DNA from: Allosphingosinicella deserti
GTDB lineage: Bacteria > Pseudomonadota > Alphaproteobacteria > Sphingomonadales > Sphingomonadaceae
Direction: 5' to 3'
Assembly (NCBI RefSeq): GCF_003012735.1
Contig: NZ_PXYI01000007.1
Coordinates: 62,001 to 126,000, forward strand
Length of the DNA stretch: 64,000 nucleotides
Position numbers and translations under genes: made by a program. A model generated the notes under the pieces. That model worked only from the letters and a program-made list of their open reading frames with translations. It did no database searches and was not told the origin of the DNA. Shown one piece after another: positions 37,279-45,455 of this stretch (the stretch's first letter is position 1; every line of letters starts with the position of its first letter).

Positions 37279-37400
37279 GTGGGGTTGCTCCCGACACGGT
37301 GCCATTGCTTTCCGTTCACACGAACCGCGCCTGGCGGCGCAAAGCGACGTGTTCGCGCGGCGCTTGCGTGATGCGTCTATCGGGCCTAGCCGCCCGCTTC

Positions 37401-38093
37401 ATGACGTCCGCATCCCGCAAAGCCGTCGCCCTGGTCTCGGGCGGCCTCGATTCGATGATCTCCGCCGCCCATGCCCGGGAACGCGGGTTCGAGCTTTACG
37501 CGCTGACAGTCGATTACGGCCAGCGCCACCGCATCGAGCTGGAGGCGGCCGGCCGAGTCGCAGCCGCGCTCGGCGCCGTCCGCCACATCGTGCTGCCGCT
37601 CGATCTCACCGCCTTCGGCGGTTCGGCGCTGACCGCCGACATCGATGTACCCAAGAGCGGCGTCGACGAGGATGCGGTGCCGGTCACCTATGTGCCGGCA
37701 CGCAACACGATCTTCCTGTCGCTCGCGCTCGGCTGGGCGGAGGCAGCAGGCGCGCGCGACCTGTTCATCGGCGTCAACGCGCTCGATTATTCCGGCTATC
37801 CCGATTGCCGGCCCGATTTCATCGCCGCGTTCGAGCGAGTCGCGGCACTCGGCACCAAGGCCGGGTCCGAAGGGGACGGATTCAAGATCCACGCGCCGCT
37901 CCAGCACATGACCAAGGCCGATATCGCCAAAGAGGCGGCGCGGCTGGGCCTCGACGCCGGCATCAGCTGGTCGTGCTACGATCCGACTCCGCAGGGCGAG
38001 CATTGCGGCTTTTGCGACAGCTGTCGCCTGCGCTCCAAGGGCTTCGAGGAAGCGGGCCTCCCCGATCCGACGGTCTACGCCGCGCGGCCATGA
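37401..38093 (+). CDS. queC: 7-cyano-7-deazaguanine synthase
   Basis: ATP-dependent enzyme of 230 residues converting 7-carboxy-7-deazaguanine to preQ0 in queuosine synthesis. The PP-loop SGGLDS is at 13-18. The zinc cysteines are C192, C202, C205 and C208 (SCYDPTPQGEHCGFCDSC). The substrate region has YVPARNTIFLSLALGWAE and VNALDYSGYPDCRPDF. ATG 37401 is chosen as giving the family N-terminus; the frame runs further upstream. The stop overlaps queE by ATGA, so consecutive pathway enzymes are co-translated. Confidence 0.96.
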   Translation: MTSASRKAVALVSGGLDSMISAAHARERGFELYALTVDYGQRHRIELEAAGRVAAALGAVRHIVLPLDLTAFGGSALTADIDVPKSGVDEDAVPVTYVPARNTIFLSLALGWAEAAGARDLFIGVNALDYSGYPDCRPDFIAAFERVAALGTKAGSEGDGFKIHAPLQHMTKADIAKEAARLGLDAGISWSCYDPTPQGEHCGFCDSCRLRSKGFEEAGLPDPTVYAARP

Positions 38094-38722
38094 GCTACGC
38101 CGTCAAGGAGATCTTCCTGACCCTGCAGGGCGAAGGCGTCCAGGCTGGGCGGCGTGCGGTGTTCCTGCGCTTTGCCGGCTGCAACCTCTGGTCCGGCCGG
38201 GAGCAGGATCGCGCGCGAGCGCAATGCACCTTCTGCGACACCGACTTCGTCGGCACGGACGGCGAGAATGGCGGCCGCTACGATGCGGACGGCCTCGTCG
38301 CCATGGTCTCTTCGCTGTGGGGCGAGGAAGGCCGCGTGCGGCGGCTGGTGGTAATCACCGGCGGGGAGCCGATGTTGCAGCTCGACGCGGCGCTGATCGA
38401 TGCGCTTCATCGCGCCGGCTTCGAGATCGCGATGGAGAGCAACGGCACCCTGGCCGCGGCCGCAGGAATCGACTGGATCTGCGTCAGCCCGAAGGCGGGG
38501 ACCGAGGTGGTGCAGCGATCGGGCAACGAATTGAAGCTGGTCTGGCCGCAGCGCGGACTGGACCCGCAAGCGATGCTCGCGTGGGATTTCGAGCATTTCC
38601 TGATCCAGCCCCTCGACGATACCGCCGCTCCTGCCAACGTGCAGGCGGCGATCGACTATGTGATGGCGAACCCGCGCTGGCGGCTGAGCCTGCAGACCCA
38701 CAAATTGCTGGGGCTGCCCTGA
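38090..38722 (+). CDS. queE: 7-carboxy-7-deazaguanine synthase (radical SAM)
   Basis: Radical SAM enzyme of 210 residues that makes 7-carboxy-7-deazaguanine from carboxytetrahydropterin, the step before QueC. The iron-sulfur cysteines are C31, C46 and C49, spaced CX14CX2C as in the Burkholderia-type QueE, instead of CX3CX2C. VITGGEPMLQ is the SAM-binding GGE motif, and IFLTLQGEGVQAG is the conserved start. It starts within the queC stop. QueD and the later pathway genes are not in the window. Confidence 0.95.
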   Translation: MSYAVKEIFLTLQGEGVQAGRRAVFLRFAGCNLWSGREQDRARAQCTFCDTDFVGTDGENGGRYDADGLVAMVSSLWGEEGRVRRLVVITGGEPMLQLDAALIDALHRAGFEIAMESNGTLAAAAGIDWICVSPKAGTEVVQRSGNELKLVWPQRGLDPQAMLAWDFEHFLIQPLDDTAAPANVQAAIDYVMANPRWRLSLQTHKLLGLP

Positions 38723-38728
38723 AACCGA

Positions 38729-40333
38729 TCAACCGCCACGCGGCAAGGCGCGGATCAGCAGGCTCATGTTGTTGATGTACGTGCCGGTCGAGATCCCGAT
38801 TACCGGATAGTCGACGATGAACGGCGATGTGTCGCGGGCATCGATCCTGCGCCCGTCGACCGTGCGTGAGGCCGGCAGGCGTGCGGCGGCGGCGTCCGGC
38901 CGGTAGGGATTGCTGGTTGCCCTGAGCGGCGTCGGCCAATAGCCGTCCGTGTTGAGATCTGCGACCACCCGCGCGGTGCGATCCTGCCCCTCCCGACTGG
39001 TGCCAGCGATGTTGAGGTCCGATCCGCGAACGTCTTCGGCGACGAAGTAGCGCGGCAGCGGAACCCGGCGACGCGCGAGCAGAGGTGATTCCTTCGTCGC
39101 TTCGGCCTTTGGCAGTGCGAGGAGCGTACGATAGTCGGCGCGGAGGCGGGGAAGGTCGAGCTTGCGGTTCACCCAGGACACGCCGTCCGTCGGATCGTGA
39201 ACGATCTCGTTGCGCATGTCGCCGGCCCAGGTGCCGCTGCCGCGGAGATACAAAGCGCGGTCGGTTCCGACCTCAATGAAGGTCGGGTGGGTGAACCCGT
39301 TCTTCTGGCGCGCGCGGGGCAGTTCGAGCGTCTCCAGCCAGGCGATCGCCTCGGGGATGCGAGCGAGATATTTGGTGTCGCCGGTCCAGCGATAGAATTT
39401 CATCAGCTGCCGGATACAGGCATAGGTGGTGTGGGTGGCGAGGGAAGGCGGCTCCGAACTGCGGGCGCCGGCAGGGACCAGATCCGTCGTATATTGCAGG
39501 GCCCATCCGGGCTGCGGCGGCCCCTGCTGGGCGAGAAGGAAGATGCCCATGCCGCGCCGAAGCGGATCCAGCACCCGCGCCGTGCCGAGGCCCTGATAGA
39601 TCAGCGCCAGGAAGTCGGTGTTGTTGATCGCGACTTCGTCGTTGAAGGTGATGTTGGCGGTATAATCGGGCAGGCCCCGGTTGGAATATTCCTGGTTGAT
39701 CGGGAAGCGCTGCGGCCAGCCGCCGATCGGATATTGGGCGGCGATGACGAAATCGACGACCTTGTCGAGCGCAGCGCGGTACGCCGGATCCTTGCGCTCG
39801 AGATAAAGGCGGAGCAGGAACTTGCCGCTCTCCACGGTGCCTCCGTCATCGAAGGTGGCGTTGCCGTAATAATGGCGGAATTCCTCCAGCCGCATCCCGT
39901 GGCTGCCGATCGTCTGGTACCAGTCCCGGGCCGAGGAATCCCCGCCGAAATCGATGAAGTAATTCCACCCGCCGGATGGATGCTGACCCCAGATCAGCGC
40001 GCCGGCGACGTCCTGCGCGGCGCGATGATAGAGCTCCTCGCCGGTTGCGTGATAGGCGTCCAGAAACAGGTGGCCCATCGCAGCGGTGCCCGGATCCTGG
40101 ATCCAGACCATCGATGGTTTGGCTTCCATCTCGCCCCAGCGGCGCGACATGTCGGGGAGATATGACCAGACATAGCCGCCCTCGCAGGCGACCCGTTCGG
40201 TCATGAAGCGGGTCGCGCGCCGCATCGTTTCGAGCAGCGTCTCCCGCGGCGTGCCTGCCGAGACAGCGGGAACCGCCCGCGGCAGCAACGACAAGGCTGC
40301 GGCCCCTCCAAGCAGCGCGCGGCGACTGATCAT
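38729..40333 (-). CDS. Putative pectate lyase (PL10-like), Tat-exported
   Basis: Exported polysaccharide lyase-like protein of 534 residues. A twin-arginine signal SRRALLGGAAALSLL opens the protein. The helical-barrel domain shows PL10/pectic-acid-lyase features: AAQYPIGGWPQRFPINQEYS, YTANITFNDEVAINNTDFLA, PPQPGWALQYTTDLVPAGAR and SSEPPSLATHTTYACI. It would cleave polygalacturonate by beta-elimination. The residues after about 390 are an additional domain I cannot name. AGGGAGAG precedes ATG 40333. It is the last gene of the minus-strand pectin operon, 45 bases after the GH95 gene. It differs clearly from the second PL10 at 52242. Confidence 0.8.
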   Translation of the reverse strand: MISRRALLGGAAALSLLPRAVPAVSAGTPRETLLETMRRATRFMTERVACEGGYVWSYLPDMSRRWGEMEAKPSMVWIQDPGTAAMGHLFLDAYHATGEELYHRAAQDVAGALIWGQHPSGGWNYFIDFGGDSSARDWYQTIGSHGMRLEEFRHYYGNATFDDGGTVESGKFLLRLYLERKDPAYRAALDKVVDFVIAAQYPIGGWPQRFPINQEYSNRGLPDYTANITFNDEVAINNTDFLALIYQGLGTARVLDPLRRGMGIFLLAQQGPPQPGWALQYTTDLVPAGARSSEPPSLATHTTYACIRQLMKFYRWTGDTKYLARIPEAIAWLETLELPRARQKNGFTHPTFIEVGTDRALYLRGSGTWAGDMRNEIVHDPTDGVSWVNRKLDLPRLRADYRTLLALPKAEATKESPLLARRRVPLPRYFVAEDVRGSDLNIAGTSREGQDRTARVVADLNTDGYWPTPLRATSNPYRPDAAAARLPASRTVDGRRIDARDTSPFIVDYPVIGISTGTYINNMSLLIRALPRGG

Positions 40334-40378
40334 CTTGCTCTCCCTTCGGCAGCGCACGCGGCGCAGCTCAGTTCGGGT

Positions 40379-42697
40379 TCACGCGAGCCCTGAACCCAGC
40401 CGCCGCGTCTCTCCGCGCCGGACGTTGAGGGAACGAGTCACGCGGCCATAGCCGAACGTCCGCTCGATCGGCTGCGCCGCGCGGACGACCGCCTCCGCCA
40501 AGACACCTTTGCTCCACGCAAGATCGAGGCTGAGGCCGCCGCGCAGCCGCACGCCGCGTACGACGCCTTCCGGCCAGGCTTTCGGCAAAGCCGGAAGCAA
40601 TTCCACGCCTTCCGGCTGGTCGCGGACGAGCATCTCGACCACGCCGGCCGCGCCACCCAAATTGCCGTCGATCTGAAAGGGCGGATGGGCGTCGAACAGG
40701 TTCGGGTAGGTGCGATCCGGCCCGAGCAGCTTGCGCAGCACCAGATAGGCGCGTTCGGCATCGCCGAGCCTGGCCCAGAGGTTGATCCGCCAGCCGATTC
40801 CCCAGCCGGTCGCATCGTCTCCGCGCAGTTCGAGCGAGCGGCGCGCCGCCTTGAACAGGTCTGACCGCTGGGGAGCGATCTCATGGCCGGGATAGAGAGC
40901 GTAGAGGTGGGAGACGTGTCGGTGCTGGATTTCCGGCGCGTCCAGATCCCAGTCCTCGAGCCATTCCTGAAGCTGCCCGGCCCTGCCGATCCGATCGGCA
41001 GGGATACGCGCCAGCGCCGCCTCGAATTGCGCGCGGAGCGCCGCATCGCGATCGAGCCGGCGCGATGCCGAGATGATGTTGGCGAACAGCTCACGCAGGA
41101 TCTGCCGGTCCATCGCGGGTCCGGCGCAAATGCTGACTCCGGAATGATGGGCATTCTCAGGGGAGGTGGAGGGGCTGGTGACGAGCCCGGCCGGATGTTC
41201 GACCAGCGTATCGAGGAAGAACAGGCCGGAGTCGCGGAGCAACGGGTAGATTCGCGCGAGTAGCTTCGGATCGCGCGAATAATCCCAGCGGTCCCAAAGA
41301 TGCTTGCACAACCACGCGCCGCCGGTCGGCCACAGGCCCCAGAAGGCGCCGTCGATCGGTGCGGTTGCCCGCCAGAGATCGGTATTGTGGTGGGCGACCC
41401 ACCCGCGGGCGCCATAATTCGTCCGTGCGGTGCGGGTGCCGCTTTCCGCCAGATCCTCGACCATGGCGATCAATGGCTCGACGCATTCGCCAAGGCCGGT
41501 CGGCTCGGCCGGCCAGTAGTTCATCTGTGCGTTGATGTTGATCGTGTATTTGGAGCCCCAGGGCGGGTTGCGGCTTTCGTTCCACAGGCCCTGCAAATTC
41601 GCCGGCTGTCCGCCCGGCCGCGACGAGGCGATCAGCAGATAGCGGCCATATTGGACATAGAGCGCGGCCAGGAACGGATCGTCACGGCCGGTGTCGTGGC
41701 TGAAGCGGATGCGCTCGTCGGTCGGAATGCCGGGGAAGGGATCCGCGCCGAGATCGATTTCGAAGCCGCGGAACAACCGTCGGTGATCGGCCTGGTGGCG
41801 CGACAGCAACACGTCGGGGGTGCGGCGTACCGCCTTGTCGAGATCGCCGAGCACGGCTGCTTCGGGATTGCCGGAGACGTCGCGCCAGCTGCGATAGCTG
41901 GTCCGCGCCGCGATCAGCAAGGTGAGGGCTCCTTCGCCGTCCGCTGCCAGGGCGCCGTCGGCGATGCGGACGCGGCCGCCGAGCGCACGCACGCCGACCG
42001 CGTAGGTGAGGGCGCCGGCGATCCCGTGCGCGTCGCCGTTGCGCCCGGTCTGGACCAGCGTGTCGCCCCGGCCCGCGGCCGTGCCCGCCGCGAAGCGCAG
42101 GGACGCGGCGAGCGCGCCTCCGTCCTCGGCCTCGATCCTGACGTCGATGACCTGATCGGGCGTCGAGGCGAAGACGGTGCGGCGGAACAGGCGGCCGCCC
42201 TGGCGCCATTCGGTGACGCTGGTCGCGGCATCGAGATCGAGCCAGCGTCGGTAAGCCCCATCGGCCTCGCCCGGCATGTCGATCAGGATCTCGCCGAGAG
42301 TCTGGTAAGGCATCTGGCGGATCGGTCTGGCCATCATCTCGGCCTGGGCGAGATCCTGCGCTTCCTTGAACCTTCCGTCCTCGATCAACTTGCGGACCCG
42401 CGGAAGGGCGCCGCGTGCCGACGGATTCGACGGATCATAGGGACCGCCCGCCCATAGGCTGTCCTCGTTGAGCTGCAGACGCTCCTGGGTGGTGCCGCCA
42501 TAGACCATCGCACCGATCCGTCCGTTGCCGACGGCCAGCGCCTCGACCCAGCGGGTTGCCGGCTGGCGGTACCAAAGGGTCCAGCGCGATGTCTCTTCGG
42601 GCGCTGCGACCCGCGCCTGCGCCGTGGCGCCGGCGGCGACGAGGCCAGTTCCGGCGAGGCCGGTGAGCAGGGCTTGTCGGCGGCTGAAATCGATCAC
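40379..42697 (-). CDS. Glycoside hydrolase family 95 (alpha-L-fucosidase/galactosidase type)
   Basis: Exported glycosidase of 772 residues with a twin-arginine signal (SRRQALLTGLAGTGLVAAGA). GH95 hallmarks: LWYRQPATRWVEALAVGNGR, LNEDSLWAGGPYDP, the repeated NLQGLWNESRNPPWGSKYT followed by NINAQMNYWPAEPTGL, and STSPENAHH in the catalytic (alpha/alpha)6 barrel. Family members remove alpha-1,2-L-fucose or alpha-L-galactose, found on rhamnogalacturonan-II, xyloglucan and pectin side chains. It starts at GTG 42697 overlapping the CE12 stop (GTGA), so the two are co-translated. Confidence 0.93.
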   Translation of the reverse strand: MIDFSRRQALLTGLAGTGLVAAGATAQARVAAPEETSRWTLWYRQPATRWVEALAVGNGRIGAMVYGGTTQERLQLNEDSLWAGGPYDPSNPSARGALPRVRKLIEDGRFKEAQDLAQAEMMARPIRQMPYQTLGEILIDMPGEADGAYRRWLDLDAATSVTEWRQGGRLFRRTVFASTPDQVIDVRIEAEDGGALAASLRFAAGTAAGRGDTLVQTGRNGDAHGIAGALTYAVGVRALGGRVRIADGALAADGEGALTLLIAARTSYRSWRDVSGNPEAAVLGDLDKAVRRTPDVLLSRHQADHRRLFRGFEIDLGADPFPGIPTDERIRFSHDTGRDDPFLAALYVQYGRYLLIASSRPGGQPANLQGLWNESRNPPWGSKYTININAQMNYWPAEPTGLGECVEPLIAMVEDLAESGTRTARTNYGARGWVAHHNTDLWRATAPIDGAFWGLWPTGGAWLCKHLWDRWDYSRDPKLLARIYPLLRDSGLFFLDTLVEHPAGLVTSPSTSPENAHHSGVSICAGPAMDRQILRELFANIISASRRLDRDAALRAQFEAALARIPADRIGRAGQLQEWLEDWDLDAPEIQHRHVSHLYALYPGHEIAPQRSDLFKAARRSLELRGDDATGWGIGWRINLWARLGDAERAYLVLRKLLGPDRTYPNLFDAHPPFQIDGNLGGAAGVVEMLVRDQPEGVELLPALPKAWPEGVVRGVRLRGGLSLDLAWSKGVLAEAVVRAAQPIERTFGYGRVTRSLNVRRGETRRLGSGLA

Positions 42698-43551
42698 GGG
42701 ATGAGGTTCCGGCGCAGTCCCGGCACGGCGCCGGCGAGCTCCTCGACGACGAGAGCGGCGAAGAAGTCCGCACCCTCGGAGCCGACATGGGTGTAATCGA
42801 AGGCAAGACGCGCCTGGCCCATCGGCTCGGCCGCGGCATTCGCGGCGGGGGCGGTAACGGGCATGCCGGGCGTCTGGCCGGTCGACGCCTCGATCGTGGT
42901 GCCGGTCGCGGCCGCCGCCCAGACCTCGGGCGACGGCGGCCGCTGCGCGAACCGGGTGGCGGCGGCGGCGCCGAGCGCCTGGACGGCCCGGCTGCTGCGG
43001 GCATGGAGATCGACCAGCGGCGCGCCGGTCTCGGCGGCGACGCGCCGGGTCGCCTCGGCCCAGGGCGCGAGATCGTCGATCAGCATGCCGCCCTTGAATT
43101 GCCGGCGGGTAAGGGGGGTGACGAGCACCGGGACGGCACCGGCGGCGCGCGCCTCGGCAATGTAGCGCTTGAGGTTGGCCGGGAATTCGGTGGCGAGATC
43201 GGTCGAACGCCCCGGCTTGCCGGGCTGATCGTTGTGGCCGAACTGAATGAGGACATAGACCCGCTCGTAAGGTGCTCGCCGCATCTCGGATAGCGCGATG
43301 TCCCACGATCCCTCGCTCCGGTAATTGCCAGAACTGCGGCCCCCGCGGGCGAGATTCACGCAGGCAAGGAAGGACGTGACGTGGCGGGCGCAGAAGCTCG
43401 GTCCCCATCCGCCGAGCACGGCGACCGTCGAATCGCCGACCAGCACGATCTTGGATGCGCGGATCTTCTGCACCGGCGGCGCCGCCGGAGCCGGAGCCGC
43501 CTGTGCCGACGCTGCGGCCATCATCGCGGCCGCGAGGAGCCCTGCGATCAT
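42694..43551 (-). CDS. Rhamnogalacturonan acetylesterase (CE12, SGNH hydrolase)
   Basis: Secreted SGNH-fold esterase of 285 residues. The signal peptide is MIAGLLAAAMMAAASAQAAP. The block I motif IVLVGDSTVAVLGGWG carries the nucleophile Ser, then NLARGGRSSGNY and VLIQFGHNDQPGK. The catalytic Asp/His come near the end in DYTHVGSEGADF. The match to fungal/bacterial rhamnogalacturonan acetylesterases (CE12) is clear, removing acetyl groups from pectin backbones so lyases can act. The start overlaps the GH43 stop (ATGA). A Pro/Ala insertion around 205-240 (TGQTPGMPVTAPAANAAAEP) is unusual. Confidence 0.9.
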   Translation of the reverse strand: MIAGLLAAAMMAAASAQAAPAPAAPPVQKIRASKIVLVGDSTVAVLGGWGPSFCARHVTSFLACVNLARGGRSSGNYRSEGSWDIALSEMRRAPYERVYVLIQFGHNDQPGKPGRSTDLATEFPANLKRYIAEARAAGAVPVLVTPLTRRQFKGGMLIDDLAPWAEATRRVAAETGAPLVDLHARSSRAVQALGAAAATRFAQRPPSPEVWAAAATGTTIEASTGQTPGMPVTAPAANAAAEPMGQARLAFDYTHVGSEGADFFAALVVEELAGAVPGLRRNLIP

Positions 43552-45191
43552 GCCAGCGCCTCGAAGCGGAAGTTGCGGAAGCGGGCGGTGCCCTGGCCGG
43601 CCGAATAGAGGCCGGGCCGCAGCATCAGGAAGCCGCCCCGGACATTGTGGTGATAGCCGGAGACTTCCATGCCGCGATCGAAGCGCTTCCAGGTACGGCC
43701 GCCATCGCCGCTGGTGTCGTAGGTGACGATGTGGCGATCGTTGGTCACGCGCATCCGCATCCGGCGGCCATGCGGATTGGCCGGCCGCCCGCGTTCAATG
43801 CCATATTGATGGGTGACGAAGCGAGTGCCGTCGAAGCCGAGACCCGCATAGAGCTTGTCGTCGTAGAACAGGATCAGGCCGGCGGTGCCGCCTTCGTCGA
43901 TCTCGATGTCGCACTCGAAGCGATAGGCCTGGTCGCCGGCGATCAGCAGCAAGGGCGAGGAATCGCTGGGGGCCTTGCCGCGCGCCGCAAGGTGGAGCGC
44001 GTTGCCGGAGACTTTTGCGCGTTCCGCCTCGTCCGGCGCCGGCTTGAAGAAATTCCAGGTCTGGCCGAGGCGGAGCCGGCGGAAATCGTCCGAGAGGGGC
44101 TGGCCGTGGCGTAGGGCTGTGCCGCCCTTGGGCTTGGCGATCGGCCGCGACAGATCGCCGCCCTTCATCCGGAACCACCCGTCGGGCGTCCACTCGACGG
44201 GATCGAGCAGGGTCTGCCGGCCGAGGGTCCAGAAGCCGTTCTCGAAGCCGTGATAGACCGACCACCAGCTGCCGTCGGGACCTTCGACCAGAGTGGCATG
44301 GCCGCGAGACCACCATTTTTCATCGAGCGACGTCGTGCGGACCAGCGGATTGGCGGGGTGGTTCTCCCAGGGGCCATCGATCGAACGTGAGCGCGCCGCG
44401 ATCACCATGTGCCCGGTCGGCGGCCCGGCGGTGCCGCCGACGGCGGTGATCAGGTAGAAATAGTCGCCACGGCGGGTGATCTTCGGGCCTTCGGGCGCGA
44501 AACCCTCCACGACCCAGTCTTCGGGATAGCGCCACGGATCGTAGACATGCTCGATCGGACCGGCCTTGGAGAGCCCGTCGTCGCTCAGTCGGACTCGGTC
44601 GCCGCCGGACAGGAAAAGCCAGCGCGAACCGTCTTCGCCGACGGCGTGGCCGGGATCGATATGGTTCGGCAGATCGAGATCGACCGGATCGGACCATGGC
44701 CCCTTGATGTCGTCGGCCCAGATCACCCAGGACGTGGTCTTCGCTCCGGGCGCCGACGTCTTCTTGGTCGGGATGTAGAGATAGTAGCGGCCCTTGTGGC
44801 GGGTGAGTTCGGGCGCCCAGACCGAGCCGATGTTGCGGTTCAGCGCGGCGGTCACCGGTGCCCAGTTCACCAGATCCCGCGAGTGCCAGATGACCAGACC
44901 CGGATAGGAATCGAAGGTCGAGAAGGTCATGTAATAATCCGCACCATCCTTGAGGATGGTCGGATCGGGATGGTCGCCTGCCATCAGCGGGTTGAGGAAG
45001 GTGCCGTTGCCGAGATCGGCGACGCGCTGATTGCCGTACCCGCGCTTCCAGTCCGGCGCCGCACCGGCGGACGGACCGCGTGGTTGTGCCAAAGCATCGC
45101 CAAAGCCGCCCAGGCCGCCCAAGCCCCCGAGGGCGGTTCCGCCGATCATCACGGCTCCGAAAGCATCACGCCTGCTGAAGTCCACCTTCAT
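43548..45191 (-). CDS. Glycoside hydrolase family 43, Tat-exported
   Basis: Exported five-bladed propeller glycosidase of 547 residues with a twin-arginine signal (FSRRDAFGAVMIGG). Catalytic acids are visible: Asp in NPLMAGDHPDPTILKDG, Asp in the NHIDPGHA region, and Glu in WVVEGFAPEGPKI. The C-terminal about 190 residues are a beta-sandwich concanavalin-like domain of the xylosidase type (FECDIEIDEGGTAGLILFYD). Family members act on arabinan, xylan or galactan side chains; here pectin side chains are likely. GAGGAGG abuts ATG 45191, so GTG 45185, six bases further, is an equally likely start. Coupled to the CE12 gene. Confidence 0.92.
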   Translation of the reverse strand: MKVDFSRRDAFGAVMIGGTALGGLGGLGGFGDALAQPRGPSAGAAPDWKRGYGNQRVADLGNGTFLNPLMAGDHPDPTILKDGADYYMTFSTFDSYPGLVIWHSRDLVNWAPVTAALNRNIGSVWAPELTRHKGRYYLYIPTKKTSAPGAKTTSWVIWADDIKGPWSDPVDLDLPNHIDPGHAVGEDGSRWLFLSGGDRVRLSDDGLSKAGPIEHVYDPWRYPEDWVVEGFAPEGPKITRRGDYFYLITAVGGTAGPPTGHMVIAARSRSIDGPWENHPANPLVRTTSLDEKWWSRGHATLVEGPDGSWWSVYHGFENGFWTLGRQTLLDPVEWTPDGWFRMKGGDLSRPIAKPKGGTALRHGQPLSDDFRRLRLGQTWNFFKPAPDEAERAKVSGNALHLAARGKAPSDSSPLLLIAGDQAYRFECDIEIDEGGTAGLILFYDDKLYAGLGFDGTRFVTHQYGIERGRPANPHGRRMRMRVTNDRHIVTYDTSGDGGRTWKRFDRGMEVSGYHHNVRGGFLMLRPGLYSAGQGTARFRNFRFEALA

Positions 45192-45206
45192 CCTCCTCGT
45201 TGGGGC

Positions 45207-45428
45207 TCAACCCCTTCGGTCGGCGACGGATCGAGTCCGCCACCTGGTCCTGTCGACCCGGGTCAGGGCGATTCCCAGTTCGATCGCTTTTTGTTGCACG
45301 GCACCGGTGGTGCGGTGAAGCCGCGCCGCCGCTTCGGGCGCGGAGATCCCTTGTTCCGCCAGCGTGCGGAGCCGGCGGAGCTCCGCTTGTGTCCAATGTT
45401 TGTTCGGGCCTCCGCCGTGCCCCGCCAT
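45207..45428 (-). CDS. Small helix-turn-helix protein inside the pectin operon
   Basis: Basic protein of 73 residues with a predicted three-helix HTH: WTQAELRRLRTLAEQGISAP, then AAARLHRTTGAVQQKAIELG, a SANT/GcrA-like or sigma-region-4-like pattern (W, spaced helices, GAV-x-x-K). It sits between the TonB receptor (27 bases) and GH43 (15 bases) in the same orientation, so it is co-transcribed with the catabolic genes. It could be a local regulator of the locus, but family and target are not identified. ACGGAAG precedes ATG 45428. Confidence 0.75.
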   Translation of the reverse strand: MAGHGGGPNKHWTQAELRRLRTLAEQGISAPEAAARLHRTTGAVQQKAIELGIALTRVDRTRWRTRSVADRRG

Positions 45429-45455
45429 CTTCCGTCTCCAGAGACTGACGCTGGA

